NCBI GenBank assembly: GCA_014800845.1
Contig: JAAVFJ010000003.1
Coordinates: forward strand, 89,438-153,437
Source of the DNA: Bacteroidales bacterium
GTDB lineage: Bacteria; Bacteroidota; Bacteroidia; Bacteroidales; Muribaculaceae
Direction: 5' to 3'
Length of the DNA: 64,000 nt
Each line of letters starts with the position of its first letter. Within the stretch, counting starts at the first letter, position 1. Positions 10,001 through 17,688 of the stretch are shown piece after piece. The translations under genes and the position numbers were made by a program. The notes under the pieces are model-generated. The model was given only the letters and a program-made list of their open reading frames with translations. It was not told the origin of the DNA and ran no database searches.

Positions 10001-10159
10001 ATTGACCGCGTACTGGTGTTCACCGTGAGTGGTGAAGTGGCTGACGTGCTTGTGGCCGAGGGTGCCAAGAGCGTAGAAACTGATTTGCCCGAAGGGGTCT
10101 ATGTAGTGAAAGCTGAGATGACCGACGGCAAGAGCCGTGTGCTGAAAGTAGCACTGTAA
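7022..10159 (+). CDS. Large secreted protein with T9SS-type C-terminus
   Basis: A 1045-residue protein of unknown function, likely exported to the cell surface or beyond. The N-terminus MMNKVILSTFLLAAALPAWVNVCA is a signal peptide. Most of the body is beta-rich and I recognise no catalytic domain. Two long segments look related to each other: both carry signals such as VGFVIEE or IGIIMDD and a repeated adhesin-like pattern, suggesting internal duplication. Near residue 940 there is a thrombospondin type 3-like calcium motif, DEDGDGVPDCYDERR. The last 75 residues look like a T9SS sorting domain (LPEGVYVVKAEMTDGKSRVLKVAL). It stands alone, with its own promoter and a hairpin after the stop. An adhesin or matrix protein role is a guess. 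Confidence 0.8.
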   Translation: MMNKVILSTFLLAAALPAWVNVCAAPAERVPVYEDQSDLPTISADRVAGMGLEAETLLNLKPGRPIYQQADKEANNVNFEGHTLRYLAVQRALAGDGCHVNRVCNIVGVGSGTTNMGNLTDEDITNAADIVAVADVNLTTGPLVGIRDAKRYYAKGTKAGFCCVGIGSQALSLDVIKLMTLAFYRDGKFIAEVPVTDGQNWTGVNLSLVSVNGTSDQASMTFSAEAPDVFDEVVLMNTGGLNLTVGSGYRVKYAFVGENPQLPLTRDGKDWYGLVKDKNYVGGISTYNELYPTRQIKLADAAVSGSNLVTSYHDLVDDPKEGVTVQVGALVSAGGSCEIHMDHADGSEVAGEQVFPAGSVITFYGNSGKVLDVTLAENDYIELYTNEVSKKGTPGIVSDYVVTERIPLKTDVLKVGLIGGGSLAYSATSSMPFSGAKLSIGSGGLGIGGTTIQYITIQAPAEPQHSCDLGAEELVYIPESANEVLLSWKNDSNLAVKWSLISVPEGSNADINVDGKLFNIDRIGEYVVKLEVTGEGHEDCVSYITVKNNKMETIDEWTGHCGEALVNNSMWIDHELEGEYVLSKEIYDVEGSGSLITIDSLDGANNIIDNNLDNYATYTGGLNLAGNVRIVGVHRVRDFSLPEGSIADPIISDGKEAKRVGFVIEETTKGLNLGALEFLNIRCYLHGNRVYEHVIDEANTVSVNLIGSEEGSRVVRYSIEVPEGIPFDEFMLWKSGVLDVELSGLKIFYPFIEASNSDCSSILGCDGELLHQKATIIPQTGGGVNVGQAVTDLSHFIDDDLESAMMILNTVSLGSGVTVRVDFGKEVGREKQIGIIMDDKTYLAGVKAGGWLTVRLLKKKAEASQVAMRVDGVTNPGDTETADGKYEVVKENSTWGVADVNVAGLGDKRVLYISADRPVDALELTSANIAGVLDPQMYYGICTRGDEDGDGVPDCYDERRQFLTGVDHIESVANDLVVSTRGGHLKLSSASGSIDRVLVFTVSGEVADVLVAEGAKSVETDLPEGVYVVKAEMTDGKSRVLKVAL

Positions 10160-10200
10160 GAAACTGTAATATGTAAACACTCGTAACATATATATATGTT

Positions 10201-10233
10201 ATGCCCCGACTGCCAATTTAGCGGTCGGGGCAT
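10201..10233. terminator. Bidirectional terminator hairpin
   Basis: ATGCCCCGAC and GTCGGGGCAT form a perfect 10-bp stem with a 13-base loop. It lies between the convergent 7022 gene and dnaJ and can serve both. The T-run after it on the plus strand is poor. Confidence 0.65.
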
Positions 10234-10268
10234 ATTGGTTTATTGATATGAAACGTCAGAGTGTGTCT

Positions 10269-11471
10269 TCAGACGCCCTGATTCTCGCGGTTGAAAATGT
10301 GGCGTAGGCGTGAGAAGATGCGGTGGATGGTGCTCTGTGAGGGTGTCACGTTGGGCTGTCCCTGCAGGCTCTCTATGGCTTTGCGCTCATCGTCGTTGAG
10401 GCTTTCGGGCACGTAGACCATAACGTTTACGAGCAGGTCGCCGTGGTGGTTGCTGTTATACTGAGGCAGGCCCTTGCCGCGCAGGCGGAGAATCTTGCCG
10501 GGCTGAGTGCCGGCCGGAATGTTCAGGCGTGCTTTGCCCTCCACGAGGGGCACCTCAACACTGCCGCCGAGAGCTGCTGTGGGGAAGTCGAGCATGAGGT
10601 TGTAGATCAGGTCATTCTCGTCGCGGATGAGGTTGGGGTCCTTCTCCTCTTCGATTACGATGAGCAGGTCGCCGTTCACACCACCGTGGCGGGCAGCGTT
10701 ACCCTGGCCGCGCATGGTCAGCGTCATGCCATCTTCCACGCCGGCGGGGATGTGGAATTCCACCACCTCGCTCTTCTTCACGATGCCTTCGCCGCCGCAG
10801 ACGCTGCATGCCTGGTCTATAGTCTTGCCCTCGCCGTTACAGTCGGGACAGACTACACGGCTCTGCATTGCGCCGAGCATGGTCTGCTGCACGCGATTGA
10901 CATAGCCGGTGCCGTGGCAGGTGCTGCAGGTGTGGAAGGCAGTGCCATCCTTGGCGCCAGTGCCGTTGCAGGCATCGCAGGCTACCCAGCGGGGTATCTT
11001 GAGCTTCTTGTCGACACCGTTCATTATGTCCTTGAGGTTGACCTTCACCTTGATGCGCAGGTCGGCACCCTTGTTTACGGCCTTGCGCTGAGCGCCACCG
11101 CCGTAGCCGCCGAAGTGTCCGTAGGAACCGGCGCCCTCAAAGGCATCGCCGAAGATGTCGCCGAAGTGGCTGAAGATGTCCTCCATGGAGAAACCACCGC
11201 CAAATCCGCCGCCGAACCCGCCGGCACCGCCACCGAATCCCTGAGGACCCATGGAGTGGCCGAACTGGTCATACTTGGCGCGCTTGTCGGGGTCGCTGAG
11301 GATGTCGTAGGCCTCGGCGGCCTCCTTGAATTTCTCCTCGGCTCCCTTGTCACCCGGATTCTTGTCAGGGTGATACTTGATGGCCATTTTTCTGTAGGCC
11401 TTCTTTATTTCATCGGCTGAGGCTGATTTGCTCACCCCCAGCACTTCATAGTAATCTCTTTTTTCAGCCAT
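10269..11471 (-). CDS. dnaJ: Molecular chaperone DnaJ
   Basis: Hsp40 co-chaperone that delivers substrates to DnaK and stimulates its ATPase. The 400 residues show the full type I layout: J domain with HPD at 34-36, a Gly/Phe-rich linker ([11 protein letters not shown]), four zinc-binding repeats ([32 protein letters not shown]) and the C-terminal substrate-binding domain. It lies 14 bases after grpE on the same strand, so the two are cotranscribed. dnaK is not in the window. Confidence 0.98.
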   Translation of the reverse strand: MAEKRDYYEVLGVSKSASADEIKKAYRKMAIKYHPDKNPGDKGAEEKFKEAAEAYDILSDPDKRAKYDQFGHSMGPQGFGGGAGGFGGGFGGGFSMEDIFSHFGDIFGDAFEGAGSYGHFGGYGGGAQRKAVNKGADLRIKVKVNLKDIMNGVDKKLKIPRWVACDACNGTGAKDGTAFHTCSTCHGTGYVNRVQQTMLGAMQSRVVCPDCNGEGKTIDQACSVCGGEGIVKKSEVVEFHIPAGVEDGMTLTMRGQGNAARHGGVNGDLLIVIEEEKDPNLIRDENDLIYNLMLDFPTAALGGSVEVPLVEGKARLNIPAGTQPGKILRLRGKGLPQYNSNHHGDLLVNVMVYVPESLNDDERKAIESLQGQPNVTPSQSTIHRIFSRLRHIFNRENQGV

Positions 11472-11485
11472 GAGTCAAAAAAGTA

Positions 11486-12061
11486 TTATTGTCCTACCAC
11501 CACTTTGGCGTGACGCATTACCTTGCCGTTGATTGTGTAGCCCTTCTGCACGGTGTCCAGAATCTTGCCTTTCTGAGCCTCGTCGGGCACGGGAACCACG
11601 GAGATAGCCTCATGCTTTTCGGTGTCGAAGTCGCGGTCTTCGGGATCGATTTCCTTGACTCCGTTCTGTTCCAGATATTTTTTGAATTTATTGTAGATAA
11701 GCTCCATGCCCTCCTTTACGGATTGCACATCGGTGGCATCGTCGCCGGCTTTCAGGCCGCGCTCGAAGTCATCGATTATGGGGAGCATGCCTTTGAGCGA
11801 CTGCTCGGCAGCGTTCTTTATAAGCTCGCTTTTCTCCTTGAGGGTGCGCTTGCGGAAGTTGTCGAATTCAGCCATGAGGAAGAGGTATTCCTTCTTCTCC
11901 TTGGCCACCTGCTCCTCGAGCTCGGCCACTTTCTGTTCAAGAGTCTGCTCCTCGGCTTGGGCCTCGGCCACTTCTTCGTTCACCTCCTCCACGGTCTCGG
12001 GATCAGCTATTACCTCTTGTTCCAGATCTTCAGCCTTAAGGTTGTCTTTATCGTTGCTCAT
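11486..12061 (-). CDS. grpE: Nucleotide exchange factor GrpE
   Basis: Releases ADP from DnaK in the heat-shock chaperone cycle. The 191-residue protein has an acidic, charged N-terminal tail, a long coiled coil (about residues 30-80, containing LFLMAEFDNFRKRT, the family signature), and a C-terminal beta domain ending VMRHAKVVVGQ. It is the first gene of a grpE-dnaJ operon. The upstream 150 bases show neither a CIRCE element nor a clear TAnnTTTG box, so heat-shock control could not be read. Confidence 0.97.
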   Translation of the reverse strand: MSNDKDNLKAEDLEQEVIADPETVEEVNEEVAEAQAEEQTLEQKVAELEEQVAKEKKEYLFLMAEFDNFRKRTLKEKSELIKNAAEQSLKGMLPIIDDFERGLKAGDDATDVQSVKEGMELIYNKFKKYLEQNGVKEIDPEDRDFDTEKHEAISVVPVPDEAQKGKILDTVQKGYTINGKVMRHAKVVVGQ

Positions 12062-12212
12062 AATATGTAAATGTTTTTATAATCTGAGAAATAATGCGTG
12101 CGCTTTACAAGAATCGCTCCAAAAAATGTTAATGTCAGAGCAGACACCGAATTTCGCGCCCGTTCAGAGTATAAACGCATAAACAGGGGCTAACGTTCAC
12201 CACGCAGCCCAC

Positions 12213-13067
12213 TCAGAGATTAATAATTGTGGCGAAAGCCGTGGAGGCCCCTTCCAGCGCACTGAGGGCAGCTTCGCGGTCGGCGTAGATGCCAAAGAAG
12301 GCGGAGCCGCTTCCGGTCATAGAGGCGTAGAGGGCGCCGGAGCCGTAGAGGTACTCCTTTATGTGGATGAGGTGAGGATGGATTCTGAACATGGCGGCTT
12401 CAAAATCGTTGACAATCAGGGCGCGCCATTGCTCTATAGGTAGGCGTATCGCCTCGGTGAGCTTCACTTTGGCCGGGTGAGGTGTGATGTTGGCAAACGC
12501 TTGTGCGGTGCTGATACCCTCCGAGGGTTTCAGAATAAGGGCTGTCTTGCCGCGGAGCTGAGGAATCTCCAGCGGTGTGAGCCGCTCACCTATGCCGGTG
12601 GCGAAGCAGGGGCGGTTGTAGAGGAAGAATGGCACATCGGCCCCCAGCGAGCGGGCTATCTCTGCCAGCTGCGTGGCCGACAGGGGAGAGCCGTTGATTT
12701 CGTTGAGCATGCGCAGCGCGAAACCGGCGTCGGCAGAGCCGCCACCCATACCGGCGCCTGAGGGCAAGCGTTTGTCCAGGATTATCCTCACCGGCTGCGC
12801 CTCCGGAAACGCGCGGCGGAAAGACTGCAGAGCGCGCCACACCAGGTTCTGCTCCAGAGGGCAACCGGCGTCGGCGCCTAAGGTCTCAAAGGAATCGGCG
12901 GCTGCCGGCACCATTTCCAGAATGTCGCAAAGGGTGCCCGGTTCGTGCGGGAGACCGCAAAGTTCGCCGGCGGGGATGAAGATGGTTTCGAGGTCATGAT
13001 AGCCATCCTCGCGTTTGCGCACCACGCTCAGGCCCAGGTTCAATTTAGCATTGACAAATGAAATCAT
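12213..13067 (-). CDS. ispE: 4-diphosphocytidyl-2-C-methyl-D-erythritol kinase
   Basis: Phosphorylates CDP-methylerythritol in the non-mevalonate isoprenoid pathway, using ATP in the cytoplasm. It is a GHMP kinase of 284 residues with the ATP-binding signature LPSGAGMGGGSADAGF and the C-terminal MTGSGSAFFGIY motif. The start MISFVNAKLNLGLSVVRKREDGYHDL is typical. It appears to be transcribed on its own from a TAATTTTG box at 13091-13098, upstream of grpE. Confidence 0.96.
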   Translation of the reverse strand: MISFVNAKLNLGLSVVRKREDGYHDLETIFIPAGELCGLPHEPGTLCDILEMVPAAADSFETLGADAGCPLEQNLVWRALQSFRRAFPEAQPVRIILDKRLPSGAGMGGGSADAGFALRMLNEINGSPLSATQLAEIARSLGADVPFFLYNRPCFATGIGERLTPLEIPQLRGKTALILKPSEGISTAQAFANITPHPAKVKLTEAIRLPIEQWRALIVNDFEAAMFRIHPHLIHIKEYLYGSGALYASMTGSGSAFFGIYADREAALSALEGASTAFATIINL

Positions 13068-13090
13068 AATAGGACAACTAAAGATTGCTG

Positions 13091-13098
13091 CAAAATTA
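13091..13098 (-). promoter_or_regulatory. Bacteroidetes-type -7 box for ispE
   Basis: CAAAATTA on the plus strand, read as TAATTTTG on the minus strand, lies 23 bases before the ispE start codon. Confidence 0.5.
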
Positions 13099-13162
13099 GC
13101 ACATTAATTCCTAATCAACAGCCTCAATATTCAAAAATCGCCAACCATGTGCTGTCACCCTT

Positions 13163-13193
13163 TTTGATTTTCGGCTAAGTTTTCGTAACTTTG
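13163..13193 (+). promoter_or_regulatory. Promoter of the HEPN/MNT pair, almost abutting the start codon
   Basis: TTTG (13163-13166) and TAACTTTG (13186-13193) are separated by 19 bases. The ATG follows only four bases after the -7 box, so the mRNA should begin at or next to the start codon. Confidence 0.65.
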
Positions 13194-13197
13194 CCTC

Positions 13198-13503
13198 ATG
13201 ATGAAAATAATTGAGCAAAATATAAGTAGGATAATTGAGCTGTGCCGGCGCTTCGGTGTCAAGAAGCTTTATGTCTTTGGGTCTATCCTTACCGATAGAT
13301 TCAATGAGCAGAGCGATGTGGATTTCTTGTTTAATTTTAGTGATAGTGTTTCCTATCATGATTATGCTGATTGTTTTTTCGGATTGCATGATGGATTGCG
13401 CCGCCTTTTTGGCCGGAATATAGACCTTGTAGATGAATCTGCAATAAAGAATAAGTATTTTCGCGAAGAAGTGGAGGAAACCCGACAACTGATTTATGGA
13501 TAG
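13198..13503 (+). CDS. MntA-type minimal nucleotidyltransferase (antitoxin)
   Basis: Likely the antitoxin of a type VII HEPN/MNT toxin-antitoxin pair. In characterised relatives MntA adds AMP to a tyrosine of the HEPN toxin and silences it. The 101-residue protein has the polymerase-beta-like motif: GS at residues 28-29 followed by SDVDF with D40 and D42, and a third acidic site in NIDLVDE. The two in-frame ATGs at 13198 and 13201 make the exact start uncertain by one codon. It overlaps the HEPN gene by 8 bp. Base composition looks more AT-rich than neighbours, which suggests horizontal gain. Confidence 0.88.
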   Translation: MMKIIEQNISRIIELCRRFGVKKLYVFGSILTDRFNEQSDVDFLFNFSDSVSYHDYADCFFGLHDGLRRLFGRNIDLVDESAIKNKYFREEVEETRQLIYG

Positions 13504-13831
13504 GAAAGTAAAAAAATATCTTGCCGACGTTTATAACGCCATTCTGGAGATAGAATATTTCATGGAATCGCGCCCTAAGGAGTATCAGACCTTTTGCGAT
13601 GATCTGTTATTTCGTCGTGGGGTAGAACGCAATATTGAAATCATGGGTGAGGCTATGAATAAGGCCTTAAAGCTTGAGCCGGAACTTTCAATAACCTCTG
13701 CTCGCAAAATAGTGGATACGCGGAATTTCGTGATTCATTCCTACGATTCGCTCAGAGCAGACATATTATGGGCCATCGTAGTTATACATATGCCTAAATT
13801 GAAAGAAGAAATCGAACAGTTGCTGGACTAA
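13496..13831 (+). CDS. HepT-type HEPN ribonuclease toxin
   Basis: Partner of the preceding nucleotidyltransferase; family members are RNases that act when not AMPylated. The 111-residue all-helical protein carries the HEPN active-site motif R-x4-H-x-Y as RNFVIHSY (R76, H81, Y83) and the typical RGVERNIEIMGEA helix. The 8-bp overlap with the upstream gene indicates translational coupling. It ends 15 bases before the MATE gene, which may therefore be read through from this promoter. Confidence 0.88.
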   Translation: MDRKVKKYLADVYNAILEIEYFMESRPKEYQTFCDDLLFRRGVERNIEIMGEAMNKALKLEPELSITSARKIVDTRNFVIHSYDSLRADILWAIVVIHMPKLKEEIEQLLD

Positions 13832-13846
13832 GTAGGTTTTTGTGGC

Positions 13847-15166
13847 ATGAATTTGAATAGGCAGATACTTCGGCTGGCTATCCCTTCGATTGTCAGCAAT
13901 ATTACGGTGCCTTTGCTGGGGCTGTGTGACACGGCCATTTCCGGGCACCTCGGCTCAGAGGTGTTTCTGGCGGCGATATCGGTTGGTACCGTCTGGATTA
14001 ATGCTCTGTTTCTCACTATGATATTTCTGCGCATGGGCACCACGGGCCTCACTGCGCAGGCTTACGGCGCCGGTGACAAGGTCGGCGCGGGTGTGCTGCT
14101 TACTCGCGGACTGTTGTTAGCAGGGGGTATCGGTTTGCTGTTCATCGTGGCGCAGCGGCCGCTCCTTGCGTTGCTGTCACATGTGGTGGGTGCCTCGCCG
14201 GAAGTGAGCGCTTCGGCCGGTGAATACTTCTCGATAGTGATTCTGAGCGCGCCGGCTATGCTGATGACTATGGTGGCCAATGGCTGGTTTATAGGTATGC
14301 AGACGAGTGTGCAGCCTATGGTTATAGCCGTGACTACCAATGTGCTGAATATCCTGCTGAGTCTGTTGGCTGTGTTCGGCCTGAAGCTCGGTTTTGCAGG
14401 CACAGCCGCCGGCACATGCGTGGCCAACTGGCTCGGCTTGCTGCTCGTGGTCATTCTGTTGAGGCGCTTTGGCCGGTGCGGCTTCCCGGGAGCGAGCGTG
14501 TGCCGCGCTTTCAAAGGTGGCGGGTGGGGACGCTTTTTCAATGTTAACATCTACATCTTTCTGCGCTCATTCTGCATCATGGGTGTCACAGTGAGCTTGG
14601 CAGCTTTCGGTGCGCGTCTTGGCAACGATGTGCTTGCCGGCAATGCTGTAATGATGCAGTTCTTCACCTTTTTTGCTTACTTCATGGATGGCTTCGGGTT
14701 TGCTGCAGAGGCGCTTACCGGAAAGGCAAAGGGGGCCTCAGATTCGCGTCTGCTTCGCTCCGTCATCAAGCGGATGCTTGCGTGGGGCGCGTTGGTTACA
14801 GGCATATTCGCCCTCTGCTATGCCATGGGAGCGTCGGGTATCTCCACCTTAATTACCGACAATCTTCACACCCTGCAAATTATTGAAAATCAGAAGCTAT
14901 GGGTGGTGTTGACTCCGATATGTGGCGGCTTGGCGTTTATACTCGACGGGGTCTTCATAGGCCTTACGCGCACGCGAAGCATGATGCTCTCCACGCTTTT
15001 AGGCTTGGTGAGTTTTCTGGTGGTGGCGGGTGCCAAACTGCTGCCGGGAGCGGCCGGCCTGTGGCTTGCCTTCGACTCCTATCTGCTCGTGAGGGGAGTG
15101 GTGCTCGGCTGTGCGCTGTTTGTTAAAAAGTGTAATAAGGGTAAAGAAGTCAGTAAAATTTCTTAA
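13847..15166 (+). CDS. MATE family efflux transporter
   Basis: A 439-residue inner-membrane protein with about 12 helices that likely exports drugs or cationic compounds using an ion gradient. The first helix sequence ILRLAIPSIVSNITVPLLGLCDTAISGHLG is a classic MATE/DinF start, and the second half repeats the fold (LAAFGARLGNDVLAGNAVMMQ). The substrate cannot be predicted. It is close behind the HEPN gene and 25 bases ahead of the sigma factor start. Confidence 0.92.
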   Translation: MNLNRQILRLAIPSIVSNITVPLLGLCDTAISGHLGSEVFLAAISVGTVWINALFLTMIFLRMGTTGLTAQAYGAGDKVGAGVLLTRGLLLAGGIGLLFIVAQRPLLALLSHVVGASPEVSASAGEYFSIVILSAPAMLMTMVANGWFIGMQTSVQPMVIAVTTNVLNILLSLLAVFGLKLGFAGTAAGTCVANWLGLLLVVILLRRFGRCGFPGASVCRAFKGGGWGRFFNVNIYIFLRSFCIMGVTVSLAAFGARLGNDVLAGNAVMMQFFTFFAYFMDGFGFAAEALTGKAKGASDSRLLRSVIKRMLAWGALVTGIFALCYAMGASGISTLITDNLHTLQIIENQKLWVVLTPICGGLAFILDGVFIGLTRTRSMMLSTLLGLVSFLVVAGAKLLPGAAGLWLAFDSYLLVRGVVLGCALFVKKCNKGKEVSKIS

Positions 15167-15191
15167 TTTTACACGATTTTTTTCGCAGTTT

Positions 15192-15761
15192 ATGGCAGCG
15201 CTTCTCCCCATAGATGAAAAGCAACTCATCAAGCAATTGCAGGACCCCAAGGAGTCCCGCACTGCTTTTGATATGCTTATGCGAGCTTACGGAGAGAAGA
15301 TTTATTGGCAGATTCGCCGCATGGTGGTGAACCATGATGATGCGTCTGACCTGCTGCAGAATACCTTTATAAAGGCCTGGAATAATGTGGATAATTTCCG
15401 CGGCGACGCGAAATTGTCGACATGGCTTTACAAGATTGCCGTAAACGAGAGCCTGAATTTTCTGCAGCGTGAGCGCTCGCGTCAGGGTATCTCCATCGAC
15501 GATGATTCACAGGATACGTTTGTGGTCCGCCAACTGGAGGCTGATGATTATTTCGACGGCGATGCGCTGAAGCTCGAGCTGCAGAAAGCTATAGCCGAGC
15601 TGCCTGAACGGCAGCGTCTTGTGTTTAATATGCGCTATTTTGAGGAGATGAAGTATGAGCAGATTTCCGAAGTGCTCGGCACCTCAGTGGGTGCGCTCAA
15701 GGCCAGCTATCACCATGCTGTCAAGAAAATTGAGAAGCATTTCCTCGGCGAAGGATCTTAA
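15192..15761 (+). CDS. RNA polymerase sigma-70 factor, ECF-like
   Basis: A 189-residue two-domain sigma factor. I moved the start to MAALLPIDEKQL at 15192, because the track ORF begins inside the MATE gene. Region 2 contains DLLQNTFIKAWNNVDNFRG and STWLYKIAVNESLNFLQRE; region 4 contains LPERQRLVFNMRYFEEMKYEQI followed by a helix-turn-helix. The target promoters are unknown. Its stop overlaps the apbE stop by 4 bases, convergently. A protein with features of an anti-sigma partner lies 1.9 kb downstream at 17689. Confidence 0.93.
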   Translation: MAALLPIDEKQLIKQLQDPKESRTAFDMLMRAYGEKIYWQIRRMVVNHDDASDLLQNTFIKAWNNVDNFRGDAKLSTWLYKIAVNESLNFLQRERSRQGISIDDDSQDTFVVRQLEADDYFDGDALKLELQKAIAELPERQRLVFNMRYFEEMKYEQISEVLGTSVGALKASYHHAVKKIEKHFLGEGS

Positions 15762-16735
15762 TTGTTGGCGACCAATTTCTTAAATTCCGGCGACATCCAC
15801 ACGCTTCCGTCAGTGAAAATAAGCATGGCGGAGAGCTTCATCTTGCTTATAACTCTCTGAGCTTCAGCGCGGGGCATAGCCATGCAGGCAGTGGCGTAAG
15901 CATCGGCGGTCATGCAGTCGGGCGCCACGACAGTAGCACTTACAGTTTCACCATGAGCCGGATGCCCCGTGAGCGGATTGATAATGTGGCCAATCTTTTC
16001 GCCACCCCTCTCGCGGAAGTTGCGGTAATTGCCCGACGTGGCTATAGCGCAATCGGTGAGTTCCACCACCATCTGCGATTCATGCACCTCGCCGGAAGAC
16101 TCCACCGGCCTGTCTACAGATATACGCCATTTGCCCCCTTTGGGATTTTTGCCGCGCAACACTACCTCGCCACCTATTTCCACCATCATATTCTTCACCC
16201 CATTCTCGGCGAGCACCTGGGCCACGCGGTCGCAACCGTAGCCTTTCGCTATGGCTGAGAAATTAAACTCCATGCGCGCGTCACCTTTTATGAGGCTGTC
16301 GCCGCTCAGGGTCAGCTTGTTGAAACCGATGTAGGGCATCATGGTGTCTATGGCTGCTGAATCGGGAAATTGTCCGCTCTTTGCGCCGAAGCCATAGGCG
16401 TTGATAAGCGGGGCTGCCGAGGGGTCGAAATAGCCGCCGGTGCTGTTCCAAATCTCGCGCGAACGCTTCACCACATCAATCAGCATCCCGCTCCCTTTTA
16501 TGCGCTCGCAGGAGTTGAGAAGGCTTACGGTGGACTGTTTGTTGAAGGGGGAGAGCTCGCCGTCCACACGGTTCATCACCTCCATTATCTCCTCGGCGAA
16601 CGATCTGTCAGACTCATAGACTATGTGGTAAGAGGTGTTCCAGACTATCCCCTCCTCAGTGAGGTAAGAATCGCGGGTGCAAGCTGATAACCAGCATAAA
16701 AGCAGGGAAAGAAGTAAGAGCGGAAAGTGTTTCAC
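15758..16735 (-). CDS. apbE: FAD:protein FMN transferase (ApbE lipoprotein)
   Basis: Attaches FMN to threonine residues of exported or membrane flavoproteins such as Nqr and Rnf subunits. The 325-residue protein has a lipoprotein signal, MKHFPLLLLSLLLCWLSAC, with cysteine 19 in the lipobox LSAC. ApbE motifs are visible: MEFNFSAIAKGYGCDRVA and the IINPLTGHP metal/FAD-binding stretch. No Rnf or Nqr genes are nearby. A TAATTTTG promoter motif sits 27 bases upstream of the start. Confidence 0.94.
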   Translation of the reverse strand: MKHFPLLLLSLLLCWLSACTRDSYLTEEGIVWNTSYHIVYESDRSFAEEIMEVMNRVDGELSPFNKQSTVSLLNSCERIKGSGMLIDVVKRSREIWNSTGGYFDPSAAPLINAYGFGAKSGQFPDSAAIDTMMPYIGFNKLTLSGDSLIKGDARMEFNFSAIAKGYGCDRVAQVLAENGVKNMMVEIGGEVVLRGKNPKGGKWRISVDRPVESSGEVHESQMVVELTDCAIATSGNYRNFRERGGEKIGHIINPLTGHPAHGETVSATVVAPDCMTADAYATACMAMPRAEAQRVISKMKLSAMLIFTDGSVWMSPEFKKLVANN

Positions 16736-16762
16736 GGCTTGGTTAATAAAAATTTATTGTGG

Positions 16763-16770
16763 CAAAATTA
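16763..16770 (-). promoter_or_regulatory. Bacteroidetes-type -7 box for apbE
   Basis: CAAAATTA on the plus strand (TAATTTTG on the minus strand) ends 27 bases from the apbE ATG. Confidence 0.5.
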
Positions 16771-16861
16771 CAAAAAAATAAAAAATTATCAGTAAATTTA
16801 CGCCCAAATTATTTACGAATAGAGAGGCCCGGGTGCCTCCCTCCTAAAATTTTTACAGCTT

Positions 16862-17455
16862 ATGCGAACTTCATTTGTATTTCTTGCCGAGGGCTTTGAA
16901 GATATTGAAGCCATCACCGTAATCGACGTGCTCCGTCGCGCCGGAATGGATGTAAAGACTGTATCCATATCATCATCGCTGCAGGTGCGCAGCGCTCACG
17001 GCAACATTCTTACTGCTGACTTGATCTACGACGCCACCCACTTCACTGATCCCGACTGGTTGATACTGCCGGGGGGTATGCCGGGTGCTACTAATCTCTA
17101 TGAATTCAGTCCGCTTGCCGGGTTGCTGCGCCGTCAGATGGAGTCCCCCTCAGGCCACATCGCAGCCATCTGCGCTGCCCCCGCCGTGGTGCTCGGACAG
17201 CTCGGACTCCTTCAGGGACGCCGCGCCACCTGTTATCCCGGTTTCGAGAAACTGTGTGCCGGCGCTGAAATGATTGACACTCCCGTGGTGGCCGATGAAA
17301 AAATGGTGCTCGGCAATGGTCCTGCTAACGCTCTGGTCTGGGCGCTCAACATCGTCAAAGTGGCCTGCGGAGTCGAGGCTGCCGAGAAGGTTGCCTCCGG
17401 CATGCTCTACTTCGTGCGTGCACGCAAGGAGGATGAGATGTATGATTTCGGTTGA
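16862..17455 (+). CDS. DJ-1/PfpI family protein
   Basis: A 197-residue member of the DJ-1/ThiJ subgroup, proposed in relatives to act as a glyoxalase or protein/nucleotide deglycase; the true substrate is uncertain. The nucleophile elbow is AAICAAPAVV with C104, and the conserved glutamate is E16 in EGFEDIEAI. The size matches the DJ-1 family. The leader holds a short hairpin, GAGGC-N6-GCCTC (16824-16839). A strong terminator follows the gene. Confidence 0.9.
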   Translation: MRTSFVFLAEGFEDIEAITVIDVLRRAGMDVKTVSISSSLQVRSAHGNILTADLIYDATHFTDPDWLILPGGMPGATNLYEFSPLAGLLRRQMESPSGHIAAICAAPAVVLGQLGLLQGRRATCYPGFEKLCAGAEMIDTPVVADEKMVLGNGPANALVWALNIVKVACGVEAAEKVASGMLYFVRARKEDEMYDFG

Positions 17456-17472
17456 TAATCAGCCTTATACAC

Positions 17473-17506
17473 AAAAATGGCAAGCCTCAGCGGTTTGCCA
17501 TTTTTT
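17473..17506 (+). terminator. Rho-independent terminator after the DJ-1 gene
   Basis: AAAAATGGCAA and TTTGCCATTTTT form a stem with flanking A and T runs, 18 bases past the stop codon. Confidence 0.8.
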
Positions 17507-17600
17507 ATGTGTTTTCCATAATACTTTTCGAACTAACCTAACATCATGAAACGATTTCTTGTCTTTATAACGGCCCGACTGCAGATTTAGTTTCTCAGTT

Positions 17601-17617
17601 GTGAAAAATTTTTTCAC
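17601..17617. promoter_or_regulatory. Palindrome upstream of the anti-sigma-like gene
   Basis: GTGAAAAATTTTTTCAC has perfect 8-bp arms about a central T. It lies 72 bases before the start codon at 17689, where a promoter or operator would be expected. A link to the sigma factor at 15192 is conjecture. Confidence 0.4.
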
Positions 17618-17688
17618 TAAAAATATGTGAGGTGGATTAAACCTTGTGCCGCTATCGCGGTCATACGTGTGTATTTAACTGATAAGCA

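Noticed and set aside
10443-11420. 325-residue plus-strand ORF opposite dnaJ
   Set aside because: Antisense shadow of a fully recognised chaperone gene; composition rich in Ala, Val and His without domains.
12062-12212. CIRCE heat-shock element before grpE
   Set aside because: I looked for TTAGCACTC-N9-GAGTGCTAA and found no match on either strand.
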